This document shows, one piece after another, positions 44,183-54,149 of a stretch of 64,000 bases of DNA. This stretch comes from CAVZCC01 sp963773765 (GTDB lineage Bacteria > Actinomycetota > Acidimicrobiia > Acidimicrobiales > Microtrichaceae): contig CAVZCC010000001.1 in assembly GCA_963773765.1 (NCBI GenBank), forward strand, positions 558,001-622,000, in the 5' to 3' direction. A program made the translations under genes and the position numbers. Position 1 is the stretch's first letter; the number at the start of each line of letters is the position of its first letter. The notes beneath the pieces were generated by a model, which was not told where the DNA came from, ran no database searches, and saw only the letters and a list, made by a program, of their open reading frames with translations.

Positions 44183-45919
44183 TCACCGACCTGCCGCCAT
44201 GCCCTCCACCGTGGGCAGCGAGATGTCGATGGTGCGGAAGTCGACCCGGCCACCCAGGCGGGGCTCGGCATAGGCCACGGTGGTCGCCACCAACTGCAAC
44301 GTCACGCCGGCCCCCTCCGCCCCGTCGAAGGCCACCACCTCCAACGGGACGGTGGCGGTGTGCTCGGCCCCGTCCAGCACCAGGGGCACCGGCGTGACCT
44401 GGTTGCCCAGCACCAGGCCGGTGGCGTCGTCCACCAACTGGGCGAACACCGCGGTCGGCCGCTCCCCCACCGGGACCGTGCCGGTGTACGTGAGCGCCAG
44501 GGTGGGCGCGCCCACCACCAGGGCGGCCCGGTCGAAGGTGATGGGCACGTCCACGGCGTTCGTCGCCTTCCCGGGCATGATCGAACCCGCCAGGCCCGTC
44601 ACCACGTCCGGCGCGGACGGCTCCGCCGTGCTGGGACCGGCGCCGCCCCCGTCGGTGAGCCGGAGCGTGCCGCTCCCCGTCGCCGTGACCGGGTCGCCGG
44701 TCGGCTCGGGGAACTCGTCGGAGGTCCACGACACCCCGTTCTGGTCCAGCAGGTCGACGGCCGGGCCCAGCTCCACGTCCTCCTCGGCGACGTAGCGCCG
44801 CAGCCAGGCGATGGCGGCGTCGGACACCCGCCCCTGCTGGCCGGGGTCCGTGTAGCAGACGCCGTGGCCCCCGCAGAACCAGACCATGGCGACCGGGACG
44901 TCGTTGCCGCGCAGGATCGCGAAGTTGGTCACGCCCTCGTCGAGCGTGAAGAGGGTGTCGACGGTGCCCTGGATGATCAGGGTCGGCACCGTGATCCGTT
45001 CGACGAGGTCGCCCGGCCCCCGGCTGATGAACCACTCCCGGGCATCATCGGTGACCCCGCCGGTCGCCAGGCCCCGCTGGTAGGAGTCGTTGACGATCGG
45101 GTTCACCGACTCGAGCGCGCTGACCCCCGTGAGCAACCCGGCCCACCCCTCCTTGATGACCCTGCCCTTGAACAGGCTGGTCTCCAGCGAGTGCCAGCCG
45201 ATGATGGGCACGATGGCGTCCACCCGGCAGTCCTGGGCCGCGGTCACGAACTGGATGCCGCCGCCGTAGGAGCCCCCGACCATGCCGGCCCGGGGGTCCG
45301 ACGGACCGTCCAGCTGCGCGCCGGGCTGGGTGGACACCCACTCCAGCAGCTGCTGCACGTCCCGGCCCTCGAAGGCGGGATCGTTGACCTGCGCCGCGCC
45401 CTCGGAGGCGCCGAATCCACGGGGGTCCCACGTCAGCACGTTGAACCCGGCCTCCTGCAGCGACGCGATGTTGACCGCTCCCAGCACGCCGACCGCGTCC
45501 GGGTCCTCGTCACCGGCCAGCCCCCACCCCGGACCCATGAGCACCGTCGGCGCCGGGTCGTCCTCGGTGGCGCCGCCCAGCGGGAACCAGTGCAGGCGCA
45601 GCCTGGTGCCGTCGAACGACACCAGGTCCAGGTCGCTGTCGGACCCGGCCACGGCCGTGGCCGCCACCGGCCGGGCCACGCCCTCCACCTGGCAGGGCGC
45701 CGCCGTGGCGTCGGGAGCCGGGCCGTCCCGGTCCGGACCGGCGGCCCCGGGGGCGGCGTCAGCCTCCGGTTCCGGGTCGGTGGTGCATGCCGCAACGGCC
45801 AGGCAACAGGCCAGGAGCACGGCCAGGGTCCGGCCGGCCCGGCGGGCCGATGATCGATGTGAGGCCCGCAACCTGCCCTCCGGGTGCTTCCTGGGATGGC
45901 GCTGATGCTCCCACACCAT
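44183..45919 (-). CDS. Secreted S15/CocE-type alpha/beta hydrolase lipoprotein
   Basis: 578 residues from ATG 45919. Basic N-terminus and lipobox (CCLAVAACTTD) indicate a lipoprotein. Residues 90-370 are an alpha/beta hydrolase of the X-Pro dipeptidyl-peptidase (S15) type: NVLTWDPRGFGASEG, nucleophile in MVGGSYGGGIQF, IQGTVDTLFTLDEG (Asp region) and FCGGHGVCYT (His). The C-terminal 150 residues are beta-rich (jelly-roll-like DALVVGAPTLALTYTG region). Likely extracellular esterase or peptidase. No regulon operator upstream. Confidence 0.78.
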   Translation of the reverse strand: MVWEHQRHPRKHPEGRLRASHRSSARRAGRTLAVLLACCLAVAACTTDPEPEADAAPGAAGPDRDGPAPDATAAPCQVEGVARPVAATAVAGSDSDLDLVSFDGTRLRLHWFPLGGATEDDPAPTVLMGPGWGLAGDEDPDAVGVLGAVNIASLQEAGFNVLTWDPRGFGASEGAAQVNDPAFEGRDVQQLLEWVSTQPGAQLDGPSDPRAGMVGGSYGGGIQFVTAAQDCRVDAIVPIIGWHSLETSLFKGRVIKEGWAGLLTGVSALESVNPIVNDSYQRGLATGGVTDDAREWFISRGPGDLVERITVPTLIIQGTVDTLFTLDEGVTNFAILRGNDVPVAMVWFCGGHGVCYTDPGQQGRVSDAAIAWLRRYVAEEDVELGPAVDLLDQNGVSWTSDEFPEPTGDPVTATGSGTLRLTDGGGAGPSTAEPSAPDVVTGLAGSIMPGKATNAVDVPITFDRAALVVGAPTLALTYTGTVPVGERPTAVFAQLVDDATGLVLGNQVTPVPLVLDGAEHTATVPLEVVAFDGAEGAGVTLQLVATTVAYAEPRLGGRVDFRTIDISLPTVEGMAAGR

Positions 45920-45949
45920 GGCACCGGGGGCCGGGACGCCCCGACCGGT

Positions 45950-46975
45950 TCAGCCCAGGAGGGCTGGTTCGTGGGGCTCGTGGACGGGCTGGGGGCGGCC
46001 CTGCCGCAACAGCTCGCGGCGGAGGGCGTGGTCGTGGGGGAACGGCTCGGTGGTGGCCACGAAGTCGCACACCTCGGCCACGAACCGGTCGGGATCGGAG
46101 TGGTGCGGGAAGTGTCCTGCCCCCTCGTACACCGACAGCCGGCTCCCGGGCATCGCCTCGTGGGCCAGCTGTGCGTGCTCCACCGGGATGATCCCGTCGT
46201 GGTCCCCCCACATGACCATGGTGGGCATGCGCTCGGCCAGGTAGGCACGGTCCAGCATGGTCACCAGTTGGCCACGCCAGTCCACCACGGCCCGCAACGT
46301 CCGGATGAACGCGCCGCGGGCGGCACCGTCGACGTGAGCGGACAGCACCCGGGCCACCTCATCGGCGTCCCGGCCCAGGTCGCTGCCCAGCACCCCCAGC
46401 AGGCGCAGTGCCGATCGGGTGGCGACACCGCTTCCCGGCAGGCGCAGCGGCCACATGCCCAGCTCCGCCAGGGGCACGGCGGCGGCGCGCAGGACGGGCG
46501 AGACCTCGCGGGCCACGCCGCCGGTGGAGACCAGCACCAACCGGTCGACGCGGTCCGGGTACTGGTACGCCAGCTGCGCGGCCACCCCGCCGCCGAGCGA
46601 GTGCCCGACCACGGTGGCCGTGTCGATGTCCAGCACGTCGAGCAGGTCCCGCATCCCGTTCGAGAACGCCGCCACCGAGTAGTCGGCCCGGGGCTTGTCC
46701 GACGCGCCGTGGCCCAACAGGTCGGGGGCGACGACCGTGAAGTGCTCGGCCAGCGCGGGCATGACCGGCAGCCAGCTGGAGGAATCGTCGCTGATGCCGT
46801 GCACGAGGAGCAGCGCCGGTCCCGAGCCCGCCGTGCGGTAGGCCCTGCGGTAGCCGTGGATGGTCCGGAACCGGAGCCCGAACCTGTCGTCATCCGAATG
46901 GCGTTCGATCCGCGCAGCGTAGCCATCGGCACTCGTGCCCGCTGCAAGCACCGCCGGTTCTGTGCCCTTGTTCAC
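45950..46975 (-). CDS. Alpha/beta hydrolase
   Basis: 341 residues from GTG 46975 (a later start is possible since the first 35 residues are nonconserved). Motifs: ALLLVHGISDDSSSWLPVMP (oxyanion), nucleophile Ser in VVGHSLGGGVA, Asp in WGDHDGIIPVEH and His in GAGHFPHHSDPDRF. Resembles HsaD/MhpC-like and epoxide-hydrolase-like soluble enzymes. Divergent from the CruF-like gene; the 20-bp palindrome at 47017 lies 42 bases upstream, so it is probably under that regulator. Confidence 0.8.
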   Translation of the reverse strand: MNKGTEPAVLAAGTSADGYAARIERHSDDDRFGLRFRTIHGYRRAYRTAGSGPALLLVHGISDDSSSWLPVMPALAEHFTVVAPDLLGHGASDKPRADYSVAAFSNGMRDLLDVLDIDTATVVGHSLGGGVAAQLAYQYPDRVDRLVLVSTGGVAREVSPVLRAAAVPLAELGMWPLRLPGSGVATRSALRLLGVLGSDLGRDADEVARVLSAHVDGAARGAFIRTLRAVVDWRGQLVTMLDRAYLAERMPTMVMWGDHDGIIPVEHAQLAHEAMPGSRLSVYEGAGHFPHHSDPDRFVAEVCDFVATTEPFPHDHALRRELLRQGRPQPVHEPHEPALLG

Positions 46976-47016
46976 AGACCAGCCCCGGACCTGTCACCAC
47001 CCGGAAACACCCGCCC

Positions 47017-47036
47017 ACCTGACACGCGTGTCAGGT
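47017..47036. promoter_or_regulatory. 20-bp perfect palindrome (TetR-type operator)
   Basis: ACCTGACACGCGTGTCAGGT, perfectly self-complementary, in the divergent promoter between the alpha/beta hydrolase (-) and the CruF-like gene (+). A related copy with the same CTGAC-N6-GTCAG core lies at 49150. No regulator gene is adjacent. Confidence 0.7.
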
Positions 47037-47081
47037 ACCTCCTAGGATCGTCCCCGACCCGGCGGGAGGAGCGTGGCCGTC

Positions 47082-47981
47082 ATGGGTGAGGAGATCATCG
47101 GCACCGTCGTCGGACGCTGGTACGTGACGGCCTTCGGCATCGCCTTCGTCGTCCTGGCGGTGCGACACATGGGCTGGCGGCGCACCGCGGTGTACACCGC
47201 CGCCGCGCTGGTCGTGGGCGTGGTGGCCGAGAACGGCTCGGTCCGGGTCGGGCTCCCGTACACGCGGTACGCGTTCAACGAGGAGCTCCGGGGCACGGAG
47301 CTGTTCGTGGGGGACGTGCCGCTGATGGTGTCGCTCAGCTACACGTTCATGTCGTACTTCGCCTTCGCCGCGGCCCGCCTGGTGGTCGGCGGCCCGCACC
47401 GGACCCGCTCAGCCATGCCGGTGCTCGAGTACCTCACCGCGGTCATGCTCGGGGTGTGGGCGTTGTGGGTGGTGGACCCGGTGAGCCGCCTCGGGTCCCA
47501 CTTCTTCCTGGGCGAGCTGTTCCGATACGACGGCCCCGGCTTCTGGTTCGGTCTGCCACTCGGGAGCCAGGTCGGGTTCGCCGCCACCGCCGGCATCCTC
47601 ATCGGCGTCCTCACCTGGCTCATGCGGGACGAGGCACCCCGATCCGTGGACCACCTCCGTCACCACCCCCGGCTGGGAGCGCTGGGAGGGTTCCTGGGCC
47701 AGGTCACCTTCATGACCGTCACGGCGTTCGTGGTGGCCCGGCGCGACCCGGACCCGGCCGTGGTCGCGGTCGCCGACGCGCTGGCCGGCTCCACGCTCGT
47801 CATCGGGGTCCCTGCGGTGCTCCTGACTGCGGTGCACTGGCGTTCCCTCGGCCTGGCCCGGGGAGAGGATCCCGGCACGGGACCAGCTGCGCAGGCGCAG
47901 GTGGACCTCAGGCCAGCACCACCGGCAGCGTCGAGTGGCCCCGCACGAGCGTCGAACGGGTCCACGTCGGCTCGCCGCTGA
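47082..47981 (+). CDS. CruF-like carotenoid biosynthesis membrane protein
   Basis: About 299 residues. Start ATG 47082 is preferred over GTG 47073 because GGGAGGAG lies ten bases before it. Seven to eight hydrophobic segments. The stretches VVAENGSVRVGLPYTRYAFN and GTELFVGDVPLMVSLSYTFM are typical of the carotenoid synthesis family containing CruF/bisanhydrobacterioruberin hydratase. The enzyme would hydrate carotenoid ends in the membrane. The 3' end overlaps the convergent P450 gene by about 70 bases, and its last 25 residues are low-complexity. Confidence 0.72.
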   Translation: MGEEIIGTVVGRWYVTAFGIAFVVLAVRHMGWRRTAVYTAAALVVGVVAENGSVRVGLPYTRYAFNEELRGTELFVGDVPLMVSLSYTFMSYFAFAAARLVVGGPHRTRSAMPVLEYLTAVMLGVWALWVVDPVSRLGSHFFLGELFRYDGPGFWFGLPLGSQVGFAATAGILIGVLTWLMRDEAPRSVDHLRHHPRLGALGGFLGQVTFMTVTAFVVARRDPDPAVVAVADALAGSTLVIGVPAVLLTAVHWRSLGLARGEDPGTGPAAQAQVDLRPAPPAASSGPARASNGSTSARR

Positions 47982-49131
47982 CCTCTGCGGCGGGAAACCG
48001 ACGCAGGAACTCGTCCAGGAACACCCGGGCCTCGAGCCGGGCCAGGCTGGCCCCCAGGCACAGGTGCTCCCCGAAGCCGAAGGCCAGGTGGGCCGGGTTG
48101 GGTGGTCGTTCCACCAGGAACCGGTCCGCATCCGGTCCGAACACCTCCTCGTCCCGGTTGGCGCTGGCGTACAGCAGCACCACCCAGTCACCCGCGCCGA
48201 TGCGGCGGCCACCAAGTTCCGTGTCGACCGTGGCGGTCCGCGCGAAGGCCTGGATGGGAGTCACCCAGCGGAGGCACTCCTCCACCGCCACCGCCAGCGC
48301 CCCTTCGTCGGCACCGACCAGCACGCTGCGCTGGTCCGGGTGCTCCGACAACGCCGCGACCGAGCCGGAGATGAGGTGTCGGGAGGTCTCGTTGCCCGCC
48401 ACCAGCAGGGACATGCAGTACATGACCACCTCCGCGTCATCGAGCGGACGGCCCTCGACCTCCGCCTCCACCAGGGCGGAGAGCAGGTCGTCCCGGGGCG
48501 CGGCCCGTCGCGACGCAACATGGTCGTTCAGGTATCCGAGCAACTCCCCCACGGCCACCATGTCCGCCTCCGCCGCCGCGGCGTCGTCCTCGTCGGCGCC
48601 CTCGATGCAGGCGTCGGACCACCGTCGGAGGTCGGCCCGGTCCGCGTCGCCGACACCGAGCAGCTCGGCGATCACCAGCACCGGGATGGGCGCGGCCACC
48701 GAGCCGACCAGGTCGATCCGGTCCCCGGCGGCCAGGCCGTCCAGCGCGGAGGACGTCACGGCCCGCACCTGGGCCTCCAACGTCGCCACGGACCTGGGCG
48801 TGAACCAGCGTGACCCCACCTTCCGCCAGGCCGCGTGCCGCGGCGGGTCCATGTGCAGGATCGATCCCGGCAGTTCGGCACCCTGCCGCAGCGGGTCGTT
48901 CATCAGCACGCCCCGGGACGAGCAGAAGCGCTCGGGGTCACGGCTCACCTCCCGGACGTCCGCGTACCGGGCGACCGCCCAGGCGCCGGGCGCATACGGG
49001 TGCACCGGGGACCCGGCCCGGAGACGGCGCAGCACCTCGAAGTAGTCGGGCCGGGTGAAGCAGCCCACCGTCTCGGGATCGATCACGGGCAGGTCCGCAT
49101 CATCGCCGGTGCGCCGGCCCAGGTCGGTCAT
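47908..49131 (-). CDS. Cytochrome P450
   Basis: 407 residues from ATG 49131. I-helix LLVAGNETSRHLISGSVAAL (with NET in place of DTT/ET), ExxR in VEECLRWVTPIQ, and heme motif FGFGEHLCLGASLARLE with the axial Cys. Soluble bacterial class I type, needing ferredoxin and reductase from elsewhere. Similar in organisation to CYP families acting on terpenoid, steroid or fatty substrates; the substrate is not deducible. The operator-like sequence at 49150 lies 19 bases upstream. Confidence 0.9.
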   Translation of the reverse strand: MTDLGRRTGDDADLPVIDPETVGCFTRPDYFEVLRRLRAGSPVHPYAPGAWAVARYADVREVSRDPERFCSSRGVLMNDPLRQGAELPGSILHMDPPRHAAWRKVGSRWFTPRSVATLEAQVRAVTSSALDGLAAGDRIDLVGSVAAPIPVLVIAELLGVGDADRADLRRWSDACIEGADEDDAAAAEADMVAVGELLGYLNDHVASRRAAPRDDLLSALVEAEVEGRPLDDAEVVMYCMSLLVAGNETSRHLISGSVAALSEHPDQRSVLVGADEGALAVAVEECLRWVTPIQAFARTATVDTELGGRRIGAGDWVVLLYASANRDEEVFGPDADRFLVERPPNPAHLAFGFGEHLCLGASLARLEARVFLDEFLRRFPAAEVSGEPTWTRSTLVRGHSTLPVVLA

Positions 49132-49149
49132 CCCAGGACCGTACCTGCG

Positions 49150-49169
49150 ACCTGACACGGCCGTCAGTC
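49150..49169. promoter_or_regulatory. Second CTGAC-N6-GTCAG operator
   Basis: ACCTGACACGGCCGTCAGTC: matches the palindrome at 47017 in 15 of 20 positions and keeps CTGAC and GTCAG at the same six-base spacing. Upstream of the P450 gene. Confidence 0.55.
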
Positions 49170-49253
49170 CGCCCGTCGCCGGGTGCGCCGGTCGCCCCGA
49201 TCCGGATGATCCACCCATGGGCAGGCCCCCACCGGCGTGGTAACCCTTGTGGG

Positions 49254-50112
49254 ATGGGGCGTGTGGGACGGGCCGGGTCGATCGGGGTGGCGCTGGCCGC
49301 GGTCCTGGTGCTGGCCTCCTGCGCCGCCCCCGCACCGTGGACACCACCACCCCCGTCGCCGGGATCGGTGACGGTCATGTCGTTCAACATCCGGCACGGC
49401 GTGGGGACCGACAACCTCCTGGACCTGGACCGGATCGCCCGCGTCGTCGCCGGCTCCGGGGCGGAGCTGGTGGGCCTGCAGGAGGTGGACCGCCACTTCG
49501 GCTCGCGCAGCAACTTCGTGGACCAGGCCACCTACCTGGCCGACGCCCTGGGGATGGAGGTCGTCTTCGGCGCCAACCTGGACCTGGACCCGTTGGCGCC
49601 CGGTGAGGCCCGCCGCCAGTACGGCAACGCCATCCTGAGCCGGCATCCCATCACCGGGTGGGACAACACGCTGCTGCCCCGCCTCCCCACCAGCGAGCAG
49701 CGCGGCCTGTTGCACGCCACCGTCGACGTGGACGGCACACCGGTGGAGGCGTACGCCACCCACCTGCAGTTCGACTCGCCGGCCGAACGGCTCCAGCAGG
49801 TGCAGGCGATCCTGGGGACCATCGGGACCCCGGAGTCCAGCGTGGTCCTGCTGGGCGACCTCAACGCGGCACCGGACACCCCCGAGGTGGCCGCGCTGGT
49901 GGACCAGCTCACCGATGCATGGGTGTCGGCCGGGGTGGGCGACGGCAACACCTTCTCCTCCCAGTCCCCCACCAGCCGCATCGACTACGTGCTCACCTCA
50001 CGCGACGTGACCCGCGCGAACCGCCGCAGTGATCGCCTCGGATGCGTCGGACCACCGCCCGGTGGTCGCCACGCTGACGCTGCCCGGCTCCACGCCTCCC
50101 GCCATCGGGTGA
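49254..50112 (+). CDS. Endonuclease/exonuclease/phosphatase-family lipoprotein (one frameshift)
   Basis: About 285 residues from ATG 49254. Lipobox VLVLASCAAP, then the EEP fold: VTVMSFNIRHGVG, AELVGLQEVDRHFG (catalytic Glu), YATHLQFDS, VVLLGDLNAAPDTPE. The expected terminal SDHRPVV motif appears once the extra C at 50021-50022 is removed (AACCGCC for AACGCC), giving a natural TGA at 50110. Extracellular phosphodiesterase, nuclease or sphingomyelinase-like activity is possible. Confidence 0.78.
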
Positions 50113-50180
50113 CACCCGGGCCCCGGACCTAAGCTCGCTGACGAACCGGCCCACTGGGTCCGGGACATGGGAGGGAAGTC

Positions 50181-52260
50181 ATGGCGATCTCACACCGGTC
50201 CGGTCACCACCGACGCGGTCGTCCGGATGCGGCGCACCGGCGTCGAACCGGGCCGTCGGCACGATCCCTGGGAGCCCTGGTCGCGCTGGCGCTGGCAGTG
50301 CTGGGCACCGTGCTGTCCTCGGTCCCGGCCGGAGCGGTCGGCGCGTCGCCGCTGTCGGTGGGGCTCAACGCGGACGGCCAACTGGCCACCGGCACCACGA
50401 CCAGCCGCACCACGCCCGGTGCGACGACGGGCCTGACCGACACCGTGGCCATCGCCAGTGGCCGCGAGCATGCCTATGCCCTCACCGACCAGGGACGGAT
50501 CCGGGCCTGGGGCGACAACACCCAGGGCGCGGTGGGCAACAACTCGACCGTCGACCAGCCCACGCCCGTGCTGCTCGGACTCACCAACGTGATCCAGGTG
50601 GAGGCCGGGCACTACCACGGCGTCGCCCTGCGCTCCGACGGGACGGTGTGGACCTGGGGCTACAACGCCCTGGGGCAGCTGGGACTGGGCGACACCGCCA
50701 ACCGACGGACTCCCACCCAGATCCCCGGACTGTCCGGCATCACCCAGGTGGCGGCGGGCCGCGACATGTCCTACGCCGTGCGCAGCAATGGCACCGTGGT
50801 GGGCTGGGGGTCCAACGCCGAGGGCGAGGTCGGCGACGGCACCACCACCCGTCGCCTGGCACCGGTGGCGGTCCAGGGGCTCACCTCGGTGGTGGAGCTG
50901 GCCGGCGGCCGCAACCACGGCCTGGCCCTCCGCTCGGACGGCTCCGTGTGGGCCTGGGGCGCCAACGACTACGGCCAGCTCGGGATCGGCTCAACCACCC
51001 GGTCGCTGGTGCCGGTCCGGGTGATCACGTCCGGCGCCCGCCACGTGGACTCCGGGGCGGAGCACTCCGTGGTCGTGTCGACCGACGGGACCGTGCGCAC
51101 GTGGGGGCGGAGCCAGCGCGGCCAGACCGGCCTGGGGACCACCGCGACCCGTACGTCCCCGGCGGTGGTCCCCGGGCTGCCGGCGATCGTCGAGGTCGGC
51201 GACGGGAGGGACCAGACCTTCGCGCTCACCTCGACCGGCGCCGTGTGGGCCTGGGGCCACAACGACTCCGGCCAGCTCGGCGACGGCACCACCACCAACC
51301 GGCTGTCGCCGGTCCGGATCTCCTCCCTGAACGGGATCGTGGCCGCGCAGGGTGGCCGGGCCATGACCGTCTTCCTGCCCGGCGTGTCCGATCCCGACCT
51401 GGTGCCGCCGTCTGCACCCGGGACGCCGACGGCCACCAGCACCGTGTCCGGGCAGGCCACCGTCGTGTGGCCCGCCGCCACCGACGACCGGGCGACCACG
51501 CTCACGTACTCGGTGTTCCGGGACGCCGGGAGCACCCCGATCGGCACCGTCTCCGGCGGGACCACCGGCACCGTGTCCTTCACCGACACGGGACTGACCC
51601 CGGGGTCGGTGCACACCTGGAGGGTCCAGGCCTCGGACGGGCCCAACACCGGACCGACGAGCGCGTCGTCGGCGCCGGTGACCATCGCCGGGGGTGGCGG
51701 GCCCACCGTCCTGGCCCAGACGAGCTTCGCCAACGGCCTGACGGGATGGACCGGCGTGTCCAACCTGACCGTCGACTCCGCCACCGGATCACCTTCCGAC
51801 GCGCCGCCGAGCGCACGGGTCCAGGTCACCAACGCAATCGGGACCGGGCGCCTGGCGCTGTCGACGCCGTCCACGGCCGCGTGCACCGAGGTGGACGTCA
51901 GGATCACGTCCGTGGGGACGGGCGTCAACTACGCACCGCTCAAGCTCCGCAACGGTGCCGGATCATCCATCGGGCGGATCTGGGTGAGCAGCGCCGGCCA
52001 GCTCAGCGTCCGGGCCGACGTGACCGGGGCCCAGTTCACCACTGCGGCCACCGTCGCCCCGGGGACCTGGAACCGGCTGGGTCTCTGCGTCACCGTGGGC
52101 ACACAGGGCTCGCTCCGGCTCGTCCTGAACGGGACGACCGTCGGCACCTGGTCGGCCAACACCGGCACGTCGCCCTACACGCGCGGTGCAGATCGGGGAC
52201 AACGACCCCCGCACGGCAACGGTCCACTGGGACCGGCTCACGGTGGTCGCCTCCCCCTGA
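50181..52260 (+). CDS. Secreted RCC1-repeat protein with FN3-like and C-terminal jelly-roll module (one frameshift)
   Basis: About 693 residues from ATG 50181 (GGGAGGGAAG upstream). Long signal peptide (ALALAVLGTVLSSVPAGAVG). Residues 60-400 hold seven RCC1-type repeats, each with VALRSDGTVWTWGYNALGQL-like cores (a beta-propeller). Residues 410-500 resemble a fibronectin III domain (VVWPAATDDRATTLTYSVFR). The last 185 residues form a beta module (GLTGWTGVSNLTVD). The extra G at 52185-52186 breaks the frame near the end; corrected, it stops at 52260. The last two modules recur in the LamG protein at 54150. Adhesion or matrix role is possible. Confidence 0.78.
51412..52260 (+). repeat. Duplicated FN3-plus-jelly-roll coding module, copy A
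   Basis: Encodes PTATSTVSGQATVVWPAATD to the end of the RCC1 protein. The same module, strongly similar in both DNA and protein, is at about 54890-55736. Points to intragenomic domain duplication. Confidence 0.75.
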
Positions 52261-52386
52261 TCAGCCACGCTCGGTCACCCCGGAACCACCCAGCAAGGTA
52301 CTTCGGTGCTTCACGTGCAAACGGGCACGCGATCACCTACGTTCCGTACGGGAAACACTGTCCGCAGTGGGCGTGGGAGGAAGCAC

Positions 52387-54064
52387 ATGGGTGAGGTATC
52401 GGTTCGTCAGCGTCGCGTTGGGGCTGTCATCGCAGCGGCGCTCGTCGCCGTCCTGCTGGCGGGAGCTGCTGGGCGCTCCACCGAGTTCCGCCCAGCAGAC
52501 CACCCCGGAGCCGCTGGCGTTCGGCGCCTACGCCAAACCCCGCAACGGCCAGAGCGAACGGCAGGCCGTGGAGGCGCTCGAGGCGCAGATCGGCCGCAAG
52601 CTCGCCGTGGTCGCGCGTCTTCGAGACCTGGGACCAGCCGTTCCCCGGACTCGTACCACACGTGGCTGAAGGACAGCGCCCACCCCATGATCCTGTCGGT
52701 CAAGCCGTATCCGGGCCAACGGGACCACGGGTGACGTGGTCGAGCATCGCCACCGCGGCACCGGGCAGCCAGGTGGACAACGAGATCCGGTCCTGGGCCC
52801 GGCGGATCAAGGCCTACGGGGTTCCCGTCCACGTGACCCTGAACCACGAGCCGGAGTCCAGTTCGAACTCGGGGACCAACCTGGAGTTCATCGCGGCGTG
52901 GCGCCACTGGGTGGACGTCTTCCGCGAGGAGGGCGTCACCAACGCCAAGTTCATGTGGATCATGACGGACTACTCGTTCTTCGTTCCACCACCGACCGCC
53001 GCTACGCACCCAAGTGGTACCCCGGCGACGCCTGGGTCGACTCCATCGCCACCGATCCCTACAACTGGCACACCTGCCGCCCCGGCATCAACAACTCGTG
53101 GAAGTCGCTCCAGCAGATCATCGAGCCCTTCCGGGCCTTCGGCGCGCTGCACCCGGACAAGCGCCCTGTGGCTGGCCGAGTTCGCCAGCACCGAGGACGC
53201 CGCCGTCGCCGGCCGCAAGGCGGCCTGGATCGACGGGGCCCGGGCCCTGTTCAAGCAGCCGGGCTGGGAGCAGTTCGAGGGCGTTCTCTACTTCAACTCG
53301 ACCCACACCCAGAGCGGCCAGACGGTCTGCTACTGGTTCACCGACACCACCGCCGGGTCCCTCGCCAGCTACAAGGCCATGGCGCTCGACCCGTTCTACG
53401 CCGGAACCGCGTTCGGCGGTGCCCCGCCACCCACCACCACGACCACCACGACCACCACGACGACGACCACGACGCTGCCCGGCGGCAAGGACGCTGCTCC
53501 TGGTCGTGGGCAGCACCACGCTCAACGCCGGGGACACCGCAGCCCGCAACCGTCTGGTGGCCGCCGGGTACAACGTCCGGGTGCTGGACGACAGCGCGGC
53601 CTCACCCACCGTCGCCGAGGACGTGGTCGTGGTCTCCTCCAGCGTGTCGTCGTCCACCGTGGCCGGCACCTACCGGCCTGACCCCCGTGCCGGTGCTGGT
53701 CTACAAGCCGTGGATCTACGGGAACATGGGTCTGGCCGGCACCTTCGGGTCGGCCAGCGGCACGTCGGTCAGCATCGCGAACCCGGCCAGCCCACTGGCG
53801 GCGGGACTGAGCGGCACGGTGCCGATCACCACCACCAGCGGTCCGGTCGGGTACGGCACCCCGGCGGCCTCCGCCGAGGTGGTCGCCACCGCCTCGGGCC
53901 GGGCCACCCTCTTCGCCTATGAGGCGGGTGACGTCCTCACCGACGGGTCGGCGGCAGCCTCGTGCCGTGTGGCGCTGCCGTTCTCGGACCAGAACCTGGC
54001 CACCGCGACCGCCCAGGGCAACGCACTCCTGGACGCCGCCATCTCGTGGGCCGGCGCCTGCTGA
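52387..54064 (+). CDS. Secreted GH26-like glycoside hydrolase with Thr linker (about seven frameshifts)
   Basis: From ATG 52387. Signal segment (VGAVIAAALVAVLLAGAAG), then pieces in three frames that join into one hydrolase: PLAFGAYAKPRNGQSERQAV, VHVTLNHEPESSSNSG (the Glu of NHEP is the GH26 acid/base), WVDVFREEGVTNAKFMWIMT, WYPGDAWVDSIATDPYNW and LWLAEFASTEDAAV (candidate nucleophile Glu). A run of Thr codons (53438-53474) links it to a C-terminal module (VVGSTTLNAGDTAARNRLVA ... AAISWAGAC). Probably cleaves or binds a mannan-like or exopolysaccharide chain. Exact boundaries are uncertain because of the frame slips. Confidence 0.65.
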
Positions 54065-54149
54065 ACTCCCCCGGACCACGGTCCGATGACATCTCCACAA
54101 CTGAACCACTGGGGCAGGTCAGGCACTCACGACGACCTGGGAGGGTCCA

